From the NCBI RefSeq assembly GCF_000007925.1, contig NC_005042.1, positions 186,001 through 250,000 on the forward strand: a stretch of 64,000 nucleotides of DNA, written 5' to 3'. This document shows, in pieces, positions 28,971 to 40,122 of this stretch; the first letter of the stretch is position 1, and every line of letters starts with the position of its first letter. A program made the position numbers and the translations under genes. The notes beneath the pieces were generated by a model that was given only the letters and a program-made list of their open reading frames with translations, searched no databases and had not been told where the DNA came from. Origin of the DNA: Prochlorococcus marinus subsp. marinus str. CCMP1375 (lineage in GTDB: Bacteria; Cyanobacteriota; Cyanobacteriia; PCC-6307; Cyanobiaceae).

Positions 28971-30581
28971 ATGAATTGTTCTCAAAAGGATGTCTTAAAT
29001 ATTAAAGATTTGAGTATCCGTTATGTAGATAGCAAAACATGGGTACTTGAAGGACTGAACTTGAAACTTGGGCGTGGAGAACGTCTTGCTCTAATTGGTA
29101 GTTCTGGGTCTGGCAAAAGTACTTTTGCAAAGGTTTTGTTACAGATCATTCCTTCAGGCAGTTTTTGTAGAGGAGAACTTCTTTTAAATGGGGTCGATCT
29201 TATGAGCTTGTCTCATAATGATTTAGAAAAGTTGAGAGGTGAAATGATCGGGTTGGTTTTTCAGGACCCTGGCTCAAGACTTAACCCATTAATGACCATT
29301 GGAGAACATCTTCTGGATACTCTGCGTGCTCATCAACCTGATCAATCTTCTTCGTGGATGAAAAATAGATCAGAAGAATTGTTGGAAAAGGTTGGGATTA
29401 ATCCACTTCGCTTTGATGCTTATCCTCACGAATTTAGTGGAGGGATGCGTCAACGAGTTGCTATTGCTTTGGCCATAGCATTAAACCCACCTTTGATCAT
29501 TGCTGATGAACCAACATCAAGTCTTGATGTTGCAATAGCTCATCAGATCATGGGTGAATTAAGTAATCTTTGTGATGAGATTGGGAGCTCTCTGTTATTA
29601 ATAAGTCACGACTTGGCACTTGCTTCTAGATGGTGTCAAAAAATGGCTATCCTTGACGAAGGTAAAATTGTTGAAGAAGGATACACTCACAAAATATTAA
29701 CTGCTCCTAAATCTCTTTTTGCTAATAGGTTGATAAATGCTGCTAGAGCCAGGGAAGATTTAATGCTTCTTTCTGAGCCAACTCAAGAAGTTGTTTTAGA
29801 AGTAGAAAGCTTACGTTGTTGGCATCCTGTAGGAGGTGTGCCATGGCGAGTGAACTGGTTAAAAGCTATTAATGAAGTTAGTTTTGTTTTGAAAGTAGGA
29901 GAAACTCTTGGGATTGTAGGAGTTTCAGGCTGTGGAAAAAGTACTTTATGTAGAGCTCTTTTAGGACTCTTGCCAACAAGGGGTGGGCAGGTGAAATTGC
30001 TTGGAAAAAATCTTGAAAATTTGAAAGGAAAAGCTTTGAAAGTCGCTAGACAATCAGTGCAAATGGTTTTTCAAGACCCTTTTGCTTCTTTAAATCCCAA
30101 GATGAATGTCTTGGAAACAGTTGCTGACCCTCTTTTGATTCATAATATAACTAGTCGAGTCGCTGCAAAAGAACGAGCCAGAGATCTCTTGAAACAAGTA
30201 GGGTTATTTCCAGTTGAAAACTTTCAGAAACGTTTCCCACATCAGCTTTCAGGAGGTCAGCAACAAAGAGTAGCTATTGCACGTGCACTTGCTCTAAATC
30301 CTAAAATCCTTCTTTGCGATGAAAGTGTCAGTATGTTAGATGCTGAGATTCAGGCGGATATATTAAATTTGTTACGTTCTTTGCAAGAGAAGCTTGGCTT
30401 GGCAATTATTTTTATTACGCACGATCTTTCTGTGGCAAGTTCGTTTTGCCATAGAGTAATTGTTTTAGATCAAGGAAGAATTGCAGAAGAAGGCCCTGCT
30501 GATCAAATAATTCGTAGCCCTAAGTCTGTTCTTGCTAGAAAATTAGTGAGTGCTTCTCCAAGAATAATTTCAATTAATTAG
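28971..30581 (+). CDS. Double ATP-binding ABC protein, DppD-DppF/OppD-OppF fusion type
   Basis: The 536-residue protein holds two complete nucleotide-binding domains in tandem. The first has GSSGSGKST, FSGGMRQR and IIADEPTSSLD; the second has GVSGCGKST, LSGGQQQR and LLCDESVSMLD, where the usual Glu-Pro-x-Ser reads Glu-Ser-Val-Ser. This is the fused peptide/nickel-type importer ATPase (YejF-like). No permease or binding protein is adjacent, so the partner is elsewhere or lost. The ATG at 28971 is preferred to an upstream TTG at 28959. It is divergent from rel. Confidence 0.88.
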   Translation: MNCSQKDVLNIKDLSIRYVDSKTWVLEGLNLKLGRGERLALIGSSGSGKSTFAKVLLQIIPSGSFCRGELLLNGVDLMSLSHNDLEKLRGEMIGLVFQDPGSRLNPLMTIGEHLLDTLRAHQPDQSSSWMKNRSEELLEKVGINPLRFDAYPHEFSGGMRQRVAIALAIALNPPLIIADEPTSSLDVAIAHQIMGELSNLCDEIGSSLLLISHDLALASRWCQKMAILDEGKIVEEGYTHKILTAPKSLFANRLINAARAREDLMLLSEPTQEVVLEVESLRCWHPVGGVPWRVNWLKAINEVSFVLKVGETLGIVGVSGCGKSTLCRALLGLLPTRGGQVKLLGKNLENLKGKALKVARQSVQMVFQDPFASLNPKMNVLETVADPLLIHNITSRVAAKERARDLLKQVGLFPVENFQKRFPHQLSGGQQQRVAIARALALNPKILLCDESVSMLDAEIQADILNLLRSLQEKLGLAIIFITHDLSVASSFCHRVIVLDQGRIAEEGPADQIIRSPKSVLARKLVSASPRIISIN

Positions 30582-30592
30582 ATGCTGTCAAT

Positions 30593-31549
30593 TTATTTTC
30601 GCAAAACAGATAAAACATTTAGGAATGTATCTGGTAATGGGGCTTCAAAAAGGATATCTGTCTTAGATATTGGATGCTGTAATCCTAGTTGAATAGCATG
30701 TAAAACTTGACCTGTAAGCTTTGTGGGCAATTTTTTACAACGACTATATGTAGGGTCTCCAAGGATTGGGTGCCCAATATGCGCAGAATGAACACGTATC
30801 TGATGAGTTCGCCCAGTCTCTAACTTAAAGCTTAAGAGAGAGTAATCGCCCAGTCTTTCTTTAAGTTCCCAATGCGTACATGCATCTCTACCTGAACCAT
30901 CATTAACTACTGCATACTTTTTTCTATCTATAGGATGACGACCAATTGGAGCAGATATTATACCTTTATCTCCATGTGGGACGCCATGCACCAAAGCTAT
31001 ATATCTCCTTGATGCGATCCTCTTTTGAATTTGCACTTGTAGATTGACTAATGCCTCTTGGCTTTTTGCAATTACAATACAACCTGTTGTGTCTTTATCA
31101 AGTCGATGAACTATGCCGGGCCGAAGCTTACCGTTAATACCTGGTAGATCAGTGCAGTGATGCAATAATCCGTTTACTAAGGTTCTGTCTTTATTCCCTG
31201 GTGCTGGATGTACTGTTAATCCTGCCGGCTTATTAATGACAATTATGTGGCTATCTTCAAAAATAATATCCAAGTGCATTTTTTGCGGCTTTAGATAAGG
31301 CAGTGGTTCCGGTGGAGGTACCCAAAGTTGAATTTCATCTCCTGTTCTGAGAGGGGTTTTTGATTTTCCTTGAATTCCATTCACAAGTACCAATCCATCT
31401 TCTATAAATTTTTGAATTCTTGCTCTGCTTTGTTCAGATCGTTGGCTAACGAGCCAACGATCCAGACGCATTGGTAATGGCTTCGGATAAATTAGTTTTA
31501 CAAGTTCTCCTTCCCCTTTTCCAAAGGATTGCTTTTGATCTTCAGGCAT
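30593..31549 (-). CDS. Ribosomal large subunit pseudouridine synthase, RluD type
   Basis: The 318-residue protein starts with an S4-like RNA-binding domain (MRLDRWLVSQRSEQSRARIQKFI) and has the catalytic motif VHRLDKDTTGCIV with the nucleophilic aspartate, then GRTHQIRVH. The length and S4 domain suit RluD, which modifies helix 69 of 23S rRNA, although RluC-like specificity cannot be excluded. Its ATG overlaps the rbgA stop by one base. Confidence 0.9.
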   Translation of the reverse strand: MPEDQKQSFGKGEGELVKLIYPKPLPMRLDRWLVSQRSEQSRARIQKFIEDGLVLVNGIQGKSKTPLRTGDEIQLWVPPPEPLPYLKPQKMHLDIIFEDSHIIVINKPAGLTVHPAPGNKDRTLVNGLLHHCTDLPGINGKLRPGIVHRLDKDTTGCIVIAKSQEALVNLQVQIQKRIASRRYIALVHGVPHGDKGIISAPIGRHPIDRKKYAVVNDGSGRDACTHWELKERLGDYSLLSFKLETGRTHQIRVHSAHIGHPILGDPTYSRCKKLPTKLTGQVLHAIQLGLQHPISKTDILFEAPLPDTFLNVLSVLRK

Positions 31550-32412
31550 TATGGAAGCTCAAGAGAGATTGTTCCAATTAATCTTTTGCGAAAATCATCT
31601 AATAGTCTTTGAGACATGCGATTGGTATTGCCGGAAGTATGATAATTAGCAGCATTCTCTAACCAGAGATGTACATTGTTATTACTCTCTTCCCAGCTGA
31701 TTCCATAACGTTTTTCAAGAATTTGATTAGATGTTTCAAAATCACTTTCATTCTTGACCTGATTCAATATGTTTAAAAATTTAATTGCGACTGACTCTAC
31801 ATCATAGGAAGCTTGACCAATATCATCACATAGTGCGAGCTTTACAGCAGCTTCTTGATCTTCTAATTGTGGAGGTAAAACACCAGGTGCATCTAAAAGA
31901 TCAAGTTGTTGACCAACACGTACCCATTGCAATGACTTTGTAACACCCGCACGTCTAGCACTCTTAACAACCTTTTTGTTAACCAGTCTATTTATTAGAG
32001 CTGATTTGCCAACATTTGGGAAGCCAAGAATGAGTGCTCTAACTGCTCGTTTACGCATGCCTCGTGATTCTCGACGATTATTTAAATCATTACCTAATTT
32101 GATAGCGGCTTCTTTTATTTTATTTGTACCATTACCGTCTTTAGCATTACACCACCATGCTTCTTGCCCATTTTCTTTAAACCAATTGTCCCAAGAGTTG
32201 AAGGCCTTTTGAGAAATCATATCTCTGCGGTTGATAACTAGTAGGTGCTTTTTATTTCGGATCCATTTATGAAGGCATGGGTGACCTGTGGCAAGAGGAA
32301 TACGAGCATCTCTTACTTCGACAACAAGATCCACTTTTTCAAGACTTTTGCTTAGTTGTTGTTCCGCTTTTGCTATGTGGCCTGGGTACCACTGAATGAT
32401 TTGAGTGCTCAC
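31549..32412 (-). CDS. rbgA: Ribosome biogenesis GTPase (YlqF/RbgA)
   Basis: A circularly permuted GTPase of 287 residues for late 50S assembly. Motif order is G4 (INRRD near residue 60), then G1 (GFPNVGKSA), then G3 (DAPG), which is diagnostic of the YlqF/YawG group. The N-terminus IQWYPGHIAKAEQQL is the family signature. The start is GTG at 32412. It is cotranscribed with the rluD-like gene. Confidence 0.94.
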   Translation of the reverse strand: MSTQIIQWYPGHIAKAEQQLSKSLEKVDLVVEVRDARIPLATGHPCLHKWIRNKKHLLVINRRDMISQKAFNSWDNWFKENGQEAWWCNAKDGNGTNKIKEAAIKLGNDLNNRRESRGMRKRAVRALILGFPNVGKSALINRLVNKKVVKSARRAGVTKSLQWVRVGQQLDLLDAPGVLPPQLEDQEAAVKLALCDDIGQASYDVESVAIKFLNILNQVKNESDFETSNQILEKRYGISWEESNNNVHLWLENAANYHTSGNTNRMSQRLLDDFRKRLIGTISLELP

Positions 32413-32920
32413 GGCACTATGAAAACAGTGAACGAAGTATTCATGAAAAATTCCAAAACAACACTGTCAATTTTTTTTTGTATTTTTATCTTTGTAATAT
32501 TGATCATGAGGTAGTAAATATGTAATGTTTTTTCACTCTACCGAGCACTAAAATTATTTAGTGGAGCGTGTTCTCTTTCATAGCTATTAAAAGGGATTCT
32601 TGCTAGGTAGATTTGATTCTAAATTTAATTTGTCAATTTCACCGCTTTTCTTCTGGGAGGTTTTGTTGCATTTAAAATTTTCGATTTCAATAAAATAATT
32701 TAACTTTATGTCCTTTATCAAATCGATAATTTTTTTTAATACTTATCATCCTGAGTCTTTTTTCTCAATTACAGCAAGGCTTGTCAAAAAATCGTTTTAT
32801 GTCATATCAATGTTTTTGAGAGGCTAAGGCTATGGTCAGATGATTTGTCTGGCTGATTAGTTGATTATTTTTACTTGTCTCGGGGTAGCCTCACTGCGTT
32901 TTCATATTTCAAGGCAACTC
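32413..32920. other. 508-base gene-poor interval between rbgA and pgk
   Basis: This is by far the longest stretch without a recognised gene. It is AT-rich with several T-runs and holds no tRNA-like or long conserved frame that I can see. It must contain the divergent rbgA and pgk promoters. One short frame, 32419-32514 on +, would encode 31 residues with a hydrophobic run (SIFFCIFIFVILIM); this could be a small membrane peptide or a by-product of T-rich sequence. The pgk frame extends upstream to 32861 but the added residues are unlike Pgk. Confidence 0.5.
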
Positions 32921-34129
32921 ATGGCAAAGCGTTCTCTCTCAAATCTCAGCGTAGAGGACCTATGCGGCAAGAGAGTTTTGGTCAGGGTTGACTTTAATGT
33001 CCCATTGAACGAAGAAGGTTCAATAACTGATGACACAAGGATTCGTGCGGCTTTACCAACTATTCAGCACTTAATTGAAAAAGAGGCCAGAGTCATTCTT
33101 TCCGCTCATTTTGGTAGGCCCAAAGGAAAGGTCAATGAAGATATGCGTCTCACTCCAGTTTCTCAAAGGTTGAGTGAATTATTAGGTAAAACCGTTGTCA
33201 AAACAGAAAGTTGTATTGGACCTGATGCAGAAAAAAAGGTACATGAAATGTCTAATGGTGATGTAGTTCTTCTTGAGAATGTTCGCTTTATCGGAGAAGA
33301 AGAAAAAAATGATTCAGAATTTGCAAAGAAATTAGCCTCTTTAGCTGAAGTTTATGTCAATGATGCTTTTGGTGCCGCTCACAGAGCTCATGCTTCAACT
33401 GAAGGCGTTACGAATTACCTAAGCCCAAGCGTTGCTGGTTATTTAATGGAGAAAGAGCTTAAGTATTTGCAAGGTGCTATTGATTCCCCTCAACGTCCTT
33501 TGGCAGCAATTGTTGGAGGATCTAAGGTCAGCAGTAAAATAGGTGTATTAGAATCTTTGATTGATAAATGTGACAAGGTCCTAATAGGTGGAGGAATGAT
33601 CTTCACTTTTTATAAAGCTCGTGGATTATCTGTAGGCAAAAGTTTAGTTGAGGATGACAAGCTTGATCTTGCTAGAGCTCTTGAGAAAAAGGCAAAAGAA
33701 AAAGGAGTGCAATTATTATTACCCAGTGATGTTGTACTTGCCGACAATTTCTCTCCAGATGCTTCTAGTCAGATGGTTCAGATTGATTCCATTCCTGAAG
33801 GATGGATGGGCTTAGATATCGGAAAGGAATCAGTGAAATTATTTCAAGATGCTTTGGCTGATTGTAAGACTGTTATTTGGAATGGACCTATGGGTGTTTT
33901 TGAATTTGATAAATTTGCAAATGGTACAAACTCTATCTCAACTACATTGGCAGAATTAAGTGCAAAAGGTTGCTGCACAATTATTGGAGGAGGGGATTCT
34001 GTTGCTGCAGTAGAAAAGGCAGGACTTGCCTCTAAAATGTCTCATATTTCAACTGGTGGTGGAGCAAGTTTAGAATTATTGGAAGGCAAGGTCCTTCCAG
34101 GTGTTGCTGCTTTGGATGACGAAATTTGA
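32921..34129 (+). CDS. pgk: Phosphoglycerate kinase
   Basis: Pgk interconverts 3-phosphoglycerate and 1,3-bisphosphoglycerate in the Calvin cycle and glycolysis. The 402-residue protein from the ATG at 32921 starts MAKRSLSNL and has [49 protein letters not shown] and the C-terminal GGGDSVAAV and STGGGASLE. An upstream in-frame start at 32861 would add 20 residues not typical of the family. Confidence 0.97.
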   Translation: MAKRSLSNLSVEDLCGKRVLVRVDFNVPLNEEGSITDDTRIRAALPTIQHLIEKEARVILSAHFGRPKGKVNEDMRLTPVSQRLSELLGKTVVKTESCIGPDAEKKVHEMSNGDVVLLENVRFIGEEEKNDSEFAKKLASLAEVYVNDAFGAAHRAHASTEGVTNYLSPSVAGYLMEKELKYLQGAIDSPQRPLAAIVGGSKVSSKIGVLESLIDKCDKVLIGGGMIFTFYKARGLSVGKSLVEDDKLDLARALEKKAKEKGVQLLLPSDVVLADNFSPDASSQMVQIDSIPEGWMGLDIGKESVKLFQDALADCKTVIWNGPMGVFEFDKFANGTNSISTTLAELSAKGCCTIIGGGDSVAAVEKAGLASKMSHISTGGGASLELLEGKVLPGVAALDDEI

Positions 34130-34170
34130 TTTATTTGGCTTTTGCTTGTCGATAGAACTATTTTGTAATT

Positions 34171-34941
34171 TTATGGAATTAAATCATCTTGCCTAGATAC
34201 TACTCTTACCATCTTTGTTATAGATATGAGACCTTCAGAATGAGCTATTAACGCACCCCACCTTTGTTTACCTTCCTTCATAGGTGCTCTCACTGACTTG
34301 AATAAACCTCCTGATCCCATTGGATTAAGTTCTATATTTTCATCACCTTTAGCATTTAATTTCTCGTTTTTTATAAACATTAAAGCTCCTGCGATTAAGG
34401 AATTTTCTAGAGGCTTATCTAAGATAATATCAATATCGTAAGTGCTACCTGTTAATACTGAATCGGGAATCCCTATAGTTACTTTGATTTTCTTATTGCC
34501 ACTTTTGAGGATCGAATAATCGCTAATTATTTCGCTTTTATTTATTCTCCCATTGTCTAGATTAATTGCTATTCTCTGCTTTGATTGTAAGCTGAATTTA
34601 TTAGTTCCAGTTTCTTTATCTCCTTTTACTAGAATTTGGATTGAATGGCGATTATCTTTAAGATCTTTGCCTGGTGTTACAAGCCATTTTGCGTTAGGGA
34701 ATGAAGTGATAAATTCTGTATATTTTTGATCAATGTCTTTCGCAATTTCTTTTGGAATAAGTTCATAAAATGCAGATTTATCGTTATTATTCAAGGTGTT
34801 TTGGAGTTTGGCACTAATTAGTGCAATTTCAGCATTTTGTCGTTGTCTTGAGATTTCAGTGCCTTGCGAAGAGTTGTAAGAGAATAGAGTTAATAGGATT
34901 ACTAATCCTGAAGAAAAAGTATTTTTCAGTAATTTTTGCAC
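34171..34941 (-). CDS. Exported protein of unknown function
   Basis: I do not recognise this 256-residue protein. It starts GTG at 34941 with a signal peptide (basic start, hydrophobic about 11-22, probable cut near QGTEI) and no lipobox cysteine. The mature part is mixed alpha/beta, Lys/Asn/Ile-rich, without obvious catalytic motifs, with alternating strand-like segments in its second half, including a LTGSTYDIDIILDKPLENSLIAG stretch partly resembling a beta-sandwich. Likely periplasmic or cell-wall associated. It is convergent with pgk and divergent from murG. Confidence 0.65.
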   Translation of the reverse strand: MQKLLKNTFSSGLVILLTLFSYNSSQGTEISRQRQNAEIALISAKLQNTLNNNDKSAFYELIPKEIAKDIDQKYTEFITSFPNAKWLVTPGKDLKDNRHSIQILVKGDKETGTNKFSLQSKQRIAINLDNGRINKSEIISDYSILKSGNKKIKVTIGIPDSVLTGSTYDIDIILDKPLENSLIAGALMFIKNEKLNAKGDENIELNPMGSGGLFKSVRAPMKEGKQRWGALIAHSEGLISITKMVRVVSRQDDLIP

Positions 34942-34990
34942 CTCGGTCTTTCCTTAATTACCTATAACTTAATATATAGAGACTTTTTTT

Positions 34991-36064
34991 ATGCCTAGGC
35001 TTCTTATAGCTGCCAGTGGTACAGGTGGGCATATATTCCCAGCTCTTTCAGTGGCAGAAGAATTGCCTGAGTCTTGGGACATAAGTTGGCTAGGAGTCCC
35101 AGAGCGGTTAGAGAACCAATTGGTACCAACTAAATATGATATGACAGTGATCCCTGTGGGAGGATTGCAGTCCAAAGGATTAAGAAAATATTTCCAATTA
35201 CTTAAATTAATTCTTGCTATATTTTTTGTAATTTATTTAATTAAAAGAAAGCAGATTAAATTAGTGTTTACAACCGGTGGCTATATTGCGGCTCCTGCGA
35301 TAATTGCATCAAAACTTTGTGGCATCAATGTCATTTTGCATGAGTCAAATTCTTATCCTGGAAAAGTAACTAGATTATTGGGCAAATTTTGTGATGAGGT
35401 GGCTCTGGGATTACCAATCGCAGCTGAAAAATTAAAACGTTGTAGAACGATAGTTACGGGTATGCCAGTAAGGAAATCATTCTCATTAAAAAATCCTTTG
35501 CCTATTTGGGTGCCAAAGGGACTAGAACCATTAATTGTGGTAATGGGCGGAAGTCAGGGAGCTGTTGGATTGAATCGCATGGTTAGAGAAAGTTTGCCGT
35601 GGTTGTTAAAGCAGGGATATAGGGTTGTTCACATTACTGGTAAATATGACAAGCCATCAAACATAAACCATAAGAACTTTGTAGAAAAATCGTTTACTGA
35701 GGAGATACCTGGACTTTTGCAGCATGCTGATTTAGCCATTAGTAGAGCAGGAGCAGGTGCATTAAGTGAGTTTGCAATATGTTCCCTCCCAGTAATTTTG
35801 GTGCCTTATCCATATTCGTCAGATCATCATCAAGATGCAAATGCTGCATATGCAGCTCAGTTTGGTGCTGCATTAATAGTTCATGAGGATAGGCTTGGGA
35901 CTCATGTTTTAACTAGAGCCTTAGAGAACTTATTGGCAACAAATAGAATGTCGAGCAAATATAAATCTGATGATTTATTAAATAAAATGCGTATAGGGAT
36001 GACTAAACTTGCAATTAAAGATGCTAATCAGCGGTTGATTAGCATTCTTCAAAGATATGTTTAA
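34991..36064 (+). CDS. murG: UDP-GlcNAc transferase MurG (lipid II synthesis)
   Basis: MurG adds GlcNAc to undecaprenyl-PP-MurNAc-pentapeptide on the inner membrane face. The 357-residue GT-B protein has the N-terminal glycine loop ASGTGGHIFPAL, FTTGGYIAAP, HESNSYPGK, VMGGSQGA and the nucleotide-binding SRAGAGALSEF near residue 250. Its 3' end overlaps the convergent downstream gene by 26 bases. Confidence 0.96.
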   Translation: MPRLLIAASGTGGHIFPALSVAEELPESWDISWLGVPERLENQLVPTKYDMTVIPVGGLQSKGLRKYFQLLKLILAIFFVIYLIKRKQIKLVFTTGGYIAAPAIIASKLCGINVILHESNSYPGKVTRLLGKFCDEVALGLPIAAEKLKRCRTIVTGMPVRKSFSLKNPLPIWVPKGLEPLIVVMGGSQGAVGLNRMVRESLPWLLKQGYRVVHITGKYDKPSNINHKNFVEKSFTEEIPGLLQHADLAISRAGAGALSEFAICSLPVILVPYPYSSDHHQDANAAYAAQFGAALIVHEDRLGTHVLTRALENLLATNRMSSKYKSDDLLNKMRIGMTKLAIKDANQRLISILQRYV

Positions 36065-37162
36065 GAACTTGTTGCATTGCCTCAATAATTCGGCGATTAT
36101 CAGATTTCTTTTGAAGACTGATACGTAACCAATTTTCTCCTAGGCCCTCAAAAGAGCTGCAGTCCCTTAGTAAGATGTTTTTCTTAGCTAGTCTTTCCCT
36201 AAATATTGCAAGTGATTGACTACTTTCTATTAGTTGAAAATTAGTTGATGATGGATGAGCAATGATTCCCTTAAGATTTTGCAAATTTGATTGAAGCCAA
36301 GGACCTTCTTCATTGATCCATTTATGCACTTGGTTAATTCGGTTATGTAGAATCTTTTCATCAGTCATTATCATTTTACCGATTGATATTGCTAAGCCAT
36401 TGAGAGGCCATGGATCTCTCAATTCTTGCCATTGTTGCAATCGCTTGCTGGTACTAATGGCATACCCAATCCTTAAACCTGCGATCGAAAAGAGTTTTGT
36501 TAGGCTCCGAATAACAATTAAATTAGAGTAATTCTCTACTAATGGTATTAGCGACTCTTTTTCGCCATTTGGCACTAATGGCAGAAAAGCTTCGTCACAA
36601 ATTACTAGGCTATGTGTTTTGAGTAATAATTCTAGGGAGTCTCGACTCCAGCATTGGCCAGTAGGATTATGTGGGTTTGTCACCCAAATTACATGCTTGC
36701 TTGGCTTTAAAGGAAATAATTGTGGTAACTTTGATGTCCATTTTAAAGGGAGTGGGGAATACAAGTATTTACCATTCCAGCATTTTAGAGCTCTTTTATA
36801 ATCAGAAAAACCTGGTGATGGCAAAATGCTTAATCCATTTTGAGAAGCATCACGTCCAGCCCACGTGATTAATTCTGAAGCCCCATTGCCAGGCAAGACC
36901 ATAGAAGGGTGAACTTTATGGTGTTTAGCGATTGCTTCTCTTAGAGCGGAGTGACTTCTGTCTGGATAGATTTTTAGGTCTAAATCTTTTAGAGCGTTAA
37001 TTAGGCAACGATGTAGAGGTGAAGAAAGTGAAAAAGGGACTAAAGATGCACTTGCATCAATTAAAGAGCTTATGTGAACGCCCAATCTCTTTGCTTCTTG
37101 TTCGAGGTTTCCTCCGTGCTGAAGTGAATTTTGGTAATATATATGCTCGCTATAATTGTTTC

Positions 37163-37172
<10 letters not shown>
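36039..37172 (-). CDS. L-threonine-O-3-phosphate decarboxylase-like PLP enzyme (cobalamin side chain)
   Basis: The 377-residue aminotransferase-fold protein has the HGGN motif near the N-terminus ([15 protein letters not shown]), [38 protein letters not shown] and the PLP lysine in [19 protein letters not shown] plus the INPxG-like segment mark the CobC/CobD group, which makes aminopropanol phosphate for the (pseudo)cobalamin nucleotide loop. A HisC-like role is less likely because a better hisC lies at 19-20 kb. It overlaps pyrD by 10 bases. Confidence 0.8.
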
Positions 37173-38859
<1,687 letters not shown>

Positions 38860-38904
38860 ATTTAAAGAGTTCAAAATTCTGGTTTCATGAATAATAGACA
38901 GAAT

Positions 38905-39297
38905 TTATTTTAGAGTTACTTTCCCTCCTACTGCTTCTATAGCTTTCTTGAGTGCTTCTGCGTCCTCTTTAGAAGCACCTTCTTTAATAGTCTTTGGAGC
39001 AGCTTCAACCATTGCTTTTGCATCTCCTAGGCCTAGCCCAGTAGCATTACGCACTTCTTTAAGGACTTTAATTTTGGCGGAAGCGTCAAAGCTTTCAAGT
39101 ACAACATCAAATTCGGTTTTTTCTTCTGCAGCAGCTTCACCGCCACCAGTAGCGGCTCCTGGGGCTGCCATGACCACACCGGCAGATGCGGCGGCAGATA
39201 CACCAAATGCCTCTTCTATTTGCTTTACAAGCTCAGAGGCTTCAAGCAGTGAAAGGCTTTTCAATGAATCGAGAATCTCGTCTGTTTTTTTAGACAT
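38905..39297 (-). CDS. rplL: 50S ribosomal protein L7/L12
   Basis: The 130-residue stalk protein has the N-terminal dimerisation region ([24 protein letters not shown]), an Ala/Gly-rich hinge (about 35-58) and the conserved C-terminal domain [34 protein letters not shown]. It is the last gene of the ribosomal cluster, 59 bases after rplJ. Confidence 0.98.
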   Translation of the reverse strand: MSKKTDEILDSLKSLSLLEASELVKQIEEAFGVSAAASAGVVMAAPGAATGGGEAAAEEKTEFDVVLESFDASAKIKVLKEVRNATGLGLGDAKAMVEAAPKTIKEGASKEDAEALKKAIEAVGGKVTLK

Positions 39298-39356
39298 GAT
39301 TGGAATACAACAGTATTTAGGGAGAAAAAGAGTTAGTCGAAGAGTATGTGAGGTAT

Positions 39357-39884
39357 TCAGCTTTCACTGTTCTCAGCATGTTGTTTAAGTGATCTAGCTA
39401 GACCAGAAGGAATTTCATTAACACCAACTGCAATTTTTGTAGTGATGGAATTTAATGCACCAGCAATTTGTGCCATAAGTGCTTCTTTAGAAGGTAGAGC
39501 AGCAATTGCTTTGATTTCATCTTGAGTAAGAAGCTTGCCTTCATATAGGCCGCCCTTTGTCTCAGATTTTTTGGTTTCCTTTTGGAAAGCTTGGACTGCT
39601 TTAAGGGCACTGCCCACATCGCCTTTTACAAGAACAAATGCGTTGGTGCCATTTAATAAGGATTCAAGGCCTGACCAAGTGGCATCTCCATTAATAGCTT
39701 TGCGCATCAAGGTGTTTTTAGTTACCTTGCAAATGCCACTGCTTTGCTCAAGACGAGAACGCAGATCAGACATTTCTTTAATGGATAGGCCCTGGTAATC
39801 CAGAACTAAAGCCATATCAGCTTTATCGAGGAGGCCTTTAATCTCTTCGACAATTTGTTTTTTGCTCTCCAGCGTGCGGCCCAT
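39357..39884 (-). CDS. rplJ: 50S ribosomal protein L10
   Basis: L10 anchors L7/L12 dimers to the ribosomal stalk base. The 175-residue product starts [23 protein letters not shown], followed by [17 protein letters not shown] and [12 protein letters not shown], and ends in the L12-binding helix. It is preceded by a 238-base spacer containing a folded leader, where L10 or L10-L12 would be expected to bind. Confidence 0.97.
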   Translation of the reverse strand: MGRTLESKKQIVEEIKGLLDKADMALVLDYQGLSIKEMSDLRSRLEQSSGICKVTKNTLMRKAINGDATWSGLESLLNGTNAFVLVKGDVGSALKAVQAFQKETKKSETKGGLYEGKLLTQDEIKAIAALPSKEALMAQIAGALNSITTKIAVGVNEIPSGLARSLKQHAENSES

Positions 39885-39890
39885 AGGGTT

Positions 39891-39973
39891 GGATCGAATC
39901 GGGGGAAGAAGCCGGACATACGGCCGAATTGATCTCTTAAAATAAGAGACGAGGGCCGCTGTCGATTCAATCC
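39891..39973 (-). promoter_or_regulatory. Structured rplJ leader, probable L10 autoregulatory RNA
   Basis: In the transcript, GGATTGAATCG (39973-39963) pairs with CGATTCGATCC (39901-39891), an 11-pair outer helix with one wobble. It closes over two inner hairpins: a 7-pair TCTCTTA/TAAGAGA stem (39949-39943 with 39939-39933) and a GCCG/CGGC stem (39924-39921 with 39914-39911). The structure ends 7 bases before the rplJ ATG. An outer helix enclosing hairpins just upstream of rplJ is the architecture of L10 leaders known from other bacteria; binding here is inferred. Confidence 0.72.
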
Positions 39974-40002
39974 AAATTTGGAAAATCTTTGCGTTAACCT
40001 CG

Positions 40003-40080
40003 GCAGGATTTCTATTAATTTTTCTAAATTAAGAAATTTAGAAAAAAAATACCTGCTGTCTATGGCCGGGCGCATGCCCG
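40003..40080 (-). other. Further hairpins in the rplA-rplJ spacer
   Basis: An AT-rich perfect 10-pair stem (40021-40030 with 40035-40044) is enclosed by GCAGG (40003-40007)/CCTGC (40052-40056). A GC-rich CGGGC/GCCCG hairpin lies at 40067-40080, nearer the rplA stop. On the minus strand the GC hairpin is not directly followed by T's, though a run of eight T's comes about 17 bases later. Partial termination or mRNA processing between rplA and rplJ are possible readings. Confidence 0.45.
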
Positions 40081-40122
40081 TTTGGCGTTAACCAATAGAT
40101 TAAAGATACATCAAAGAGGTGA

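Noticed and set aside
39806-40075. 89-residue frame through the rplJ leader on the minus strand
   Set aside because: It overlaps the folded leader and the start of rplJ; codon pattern is explained by those features.
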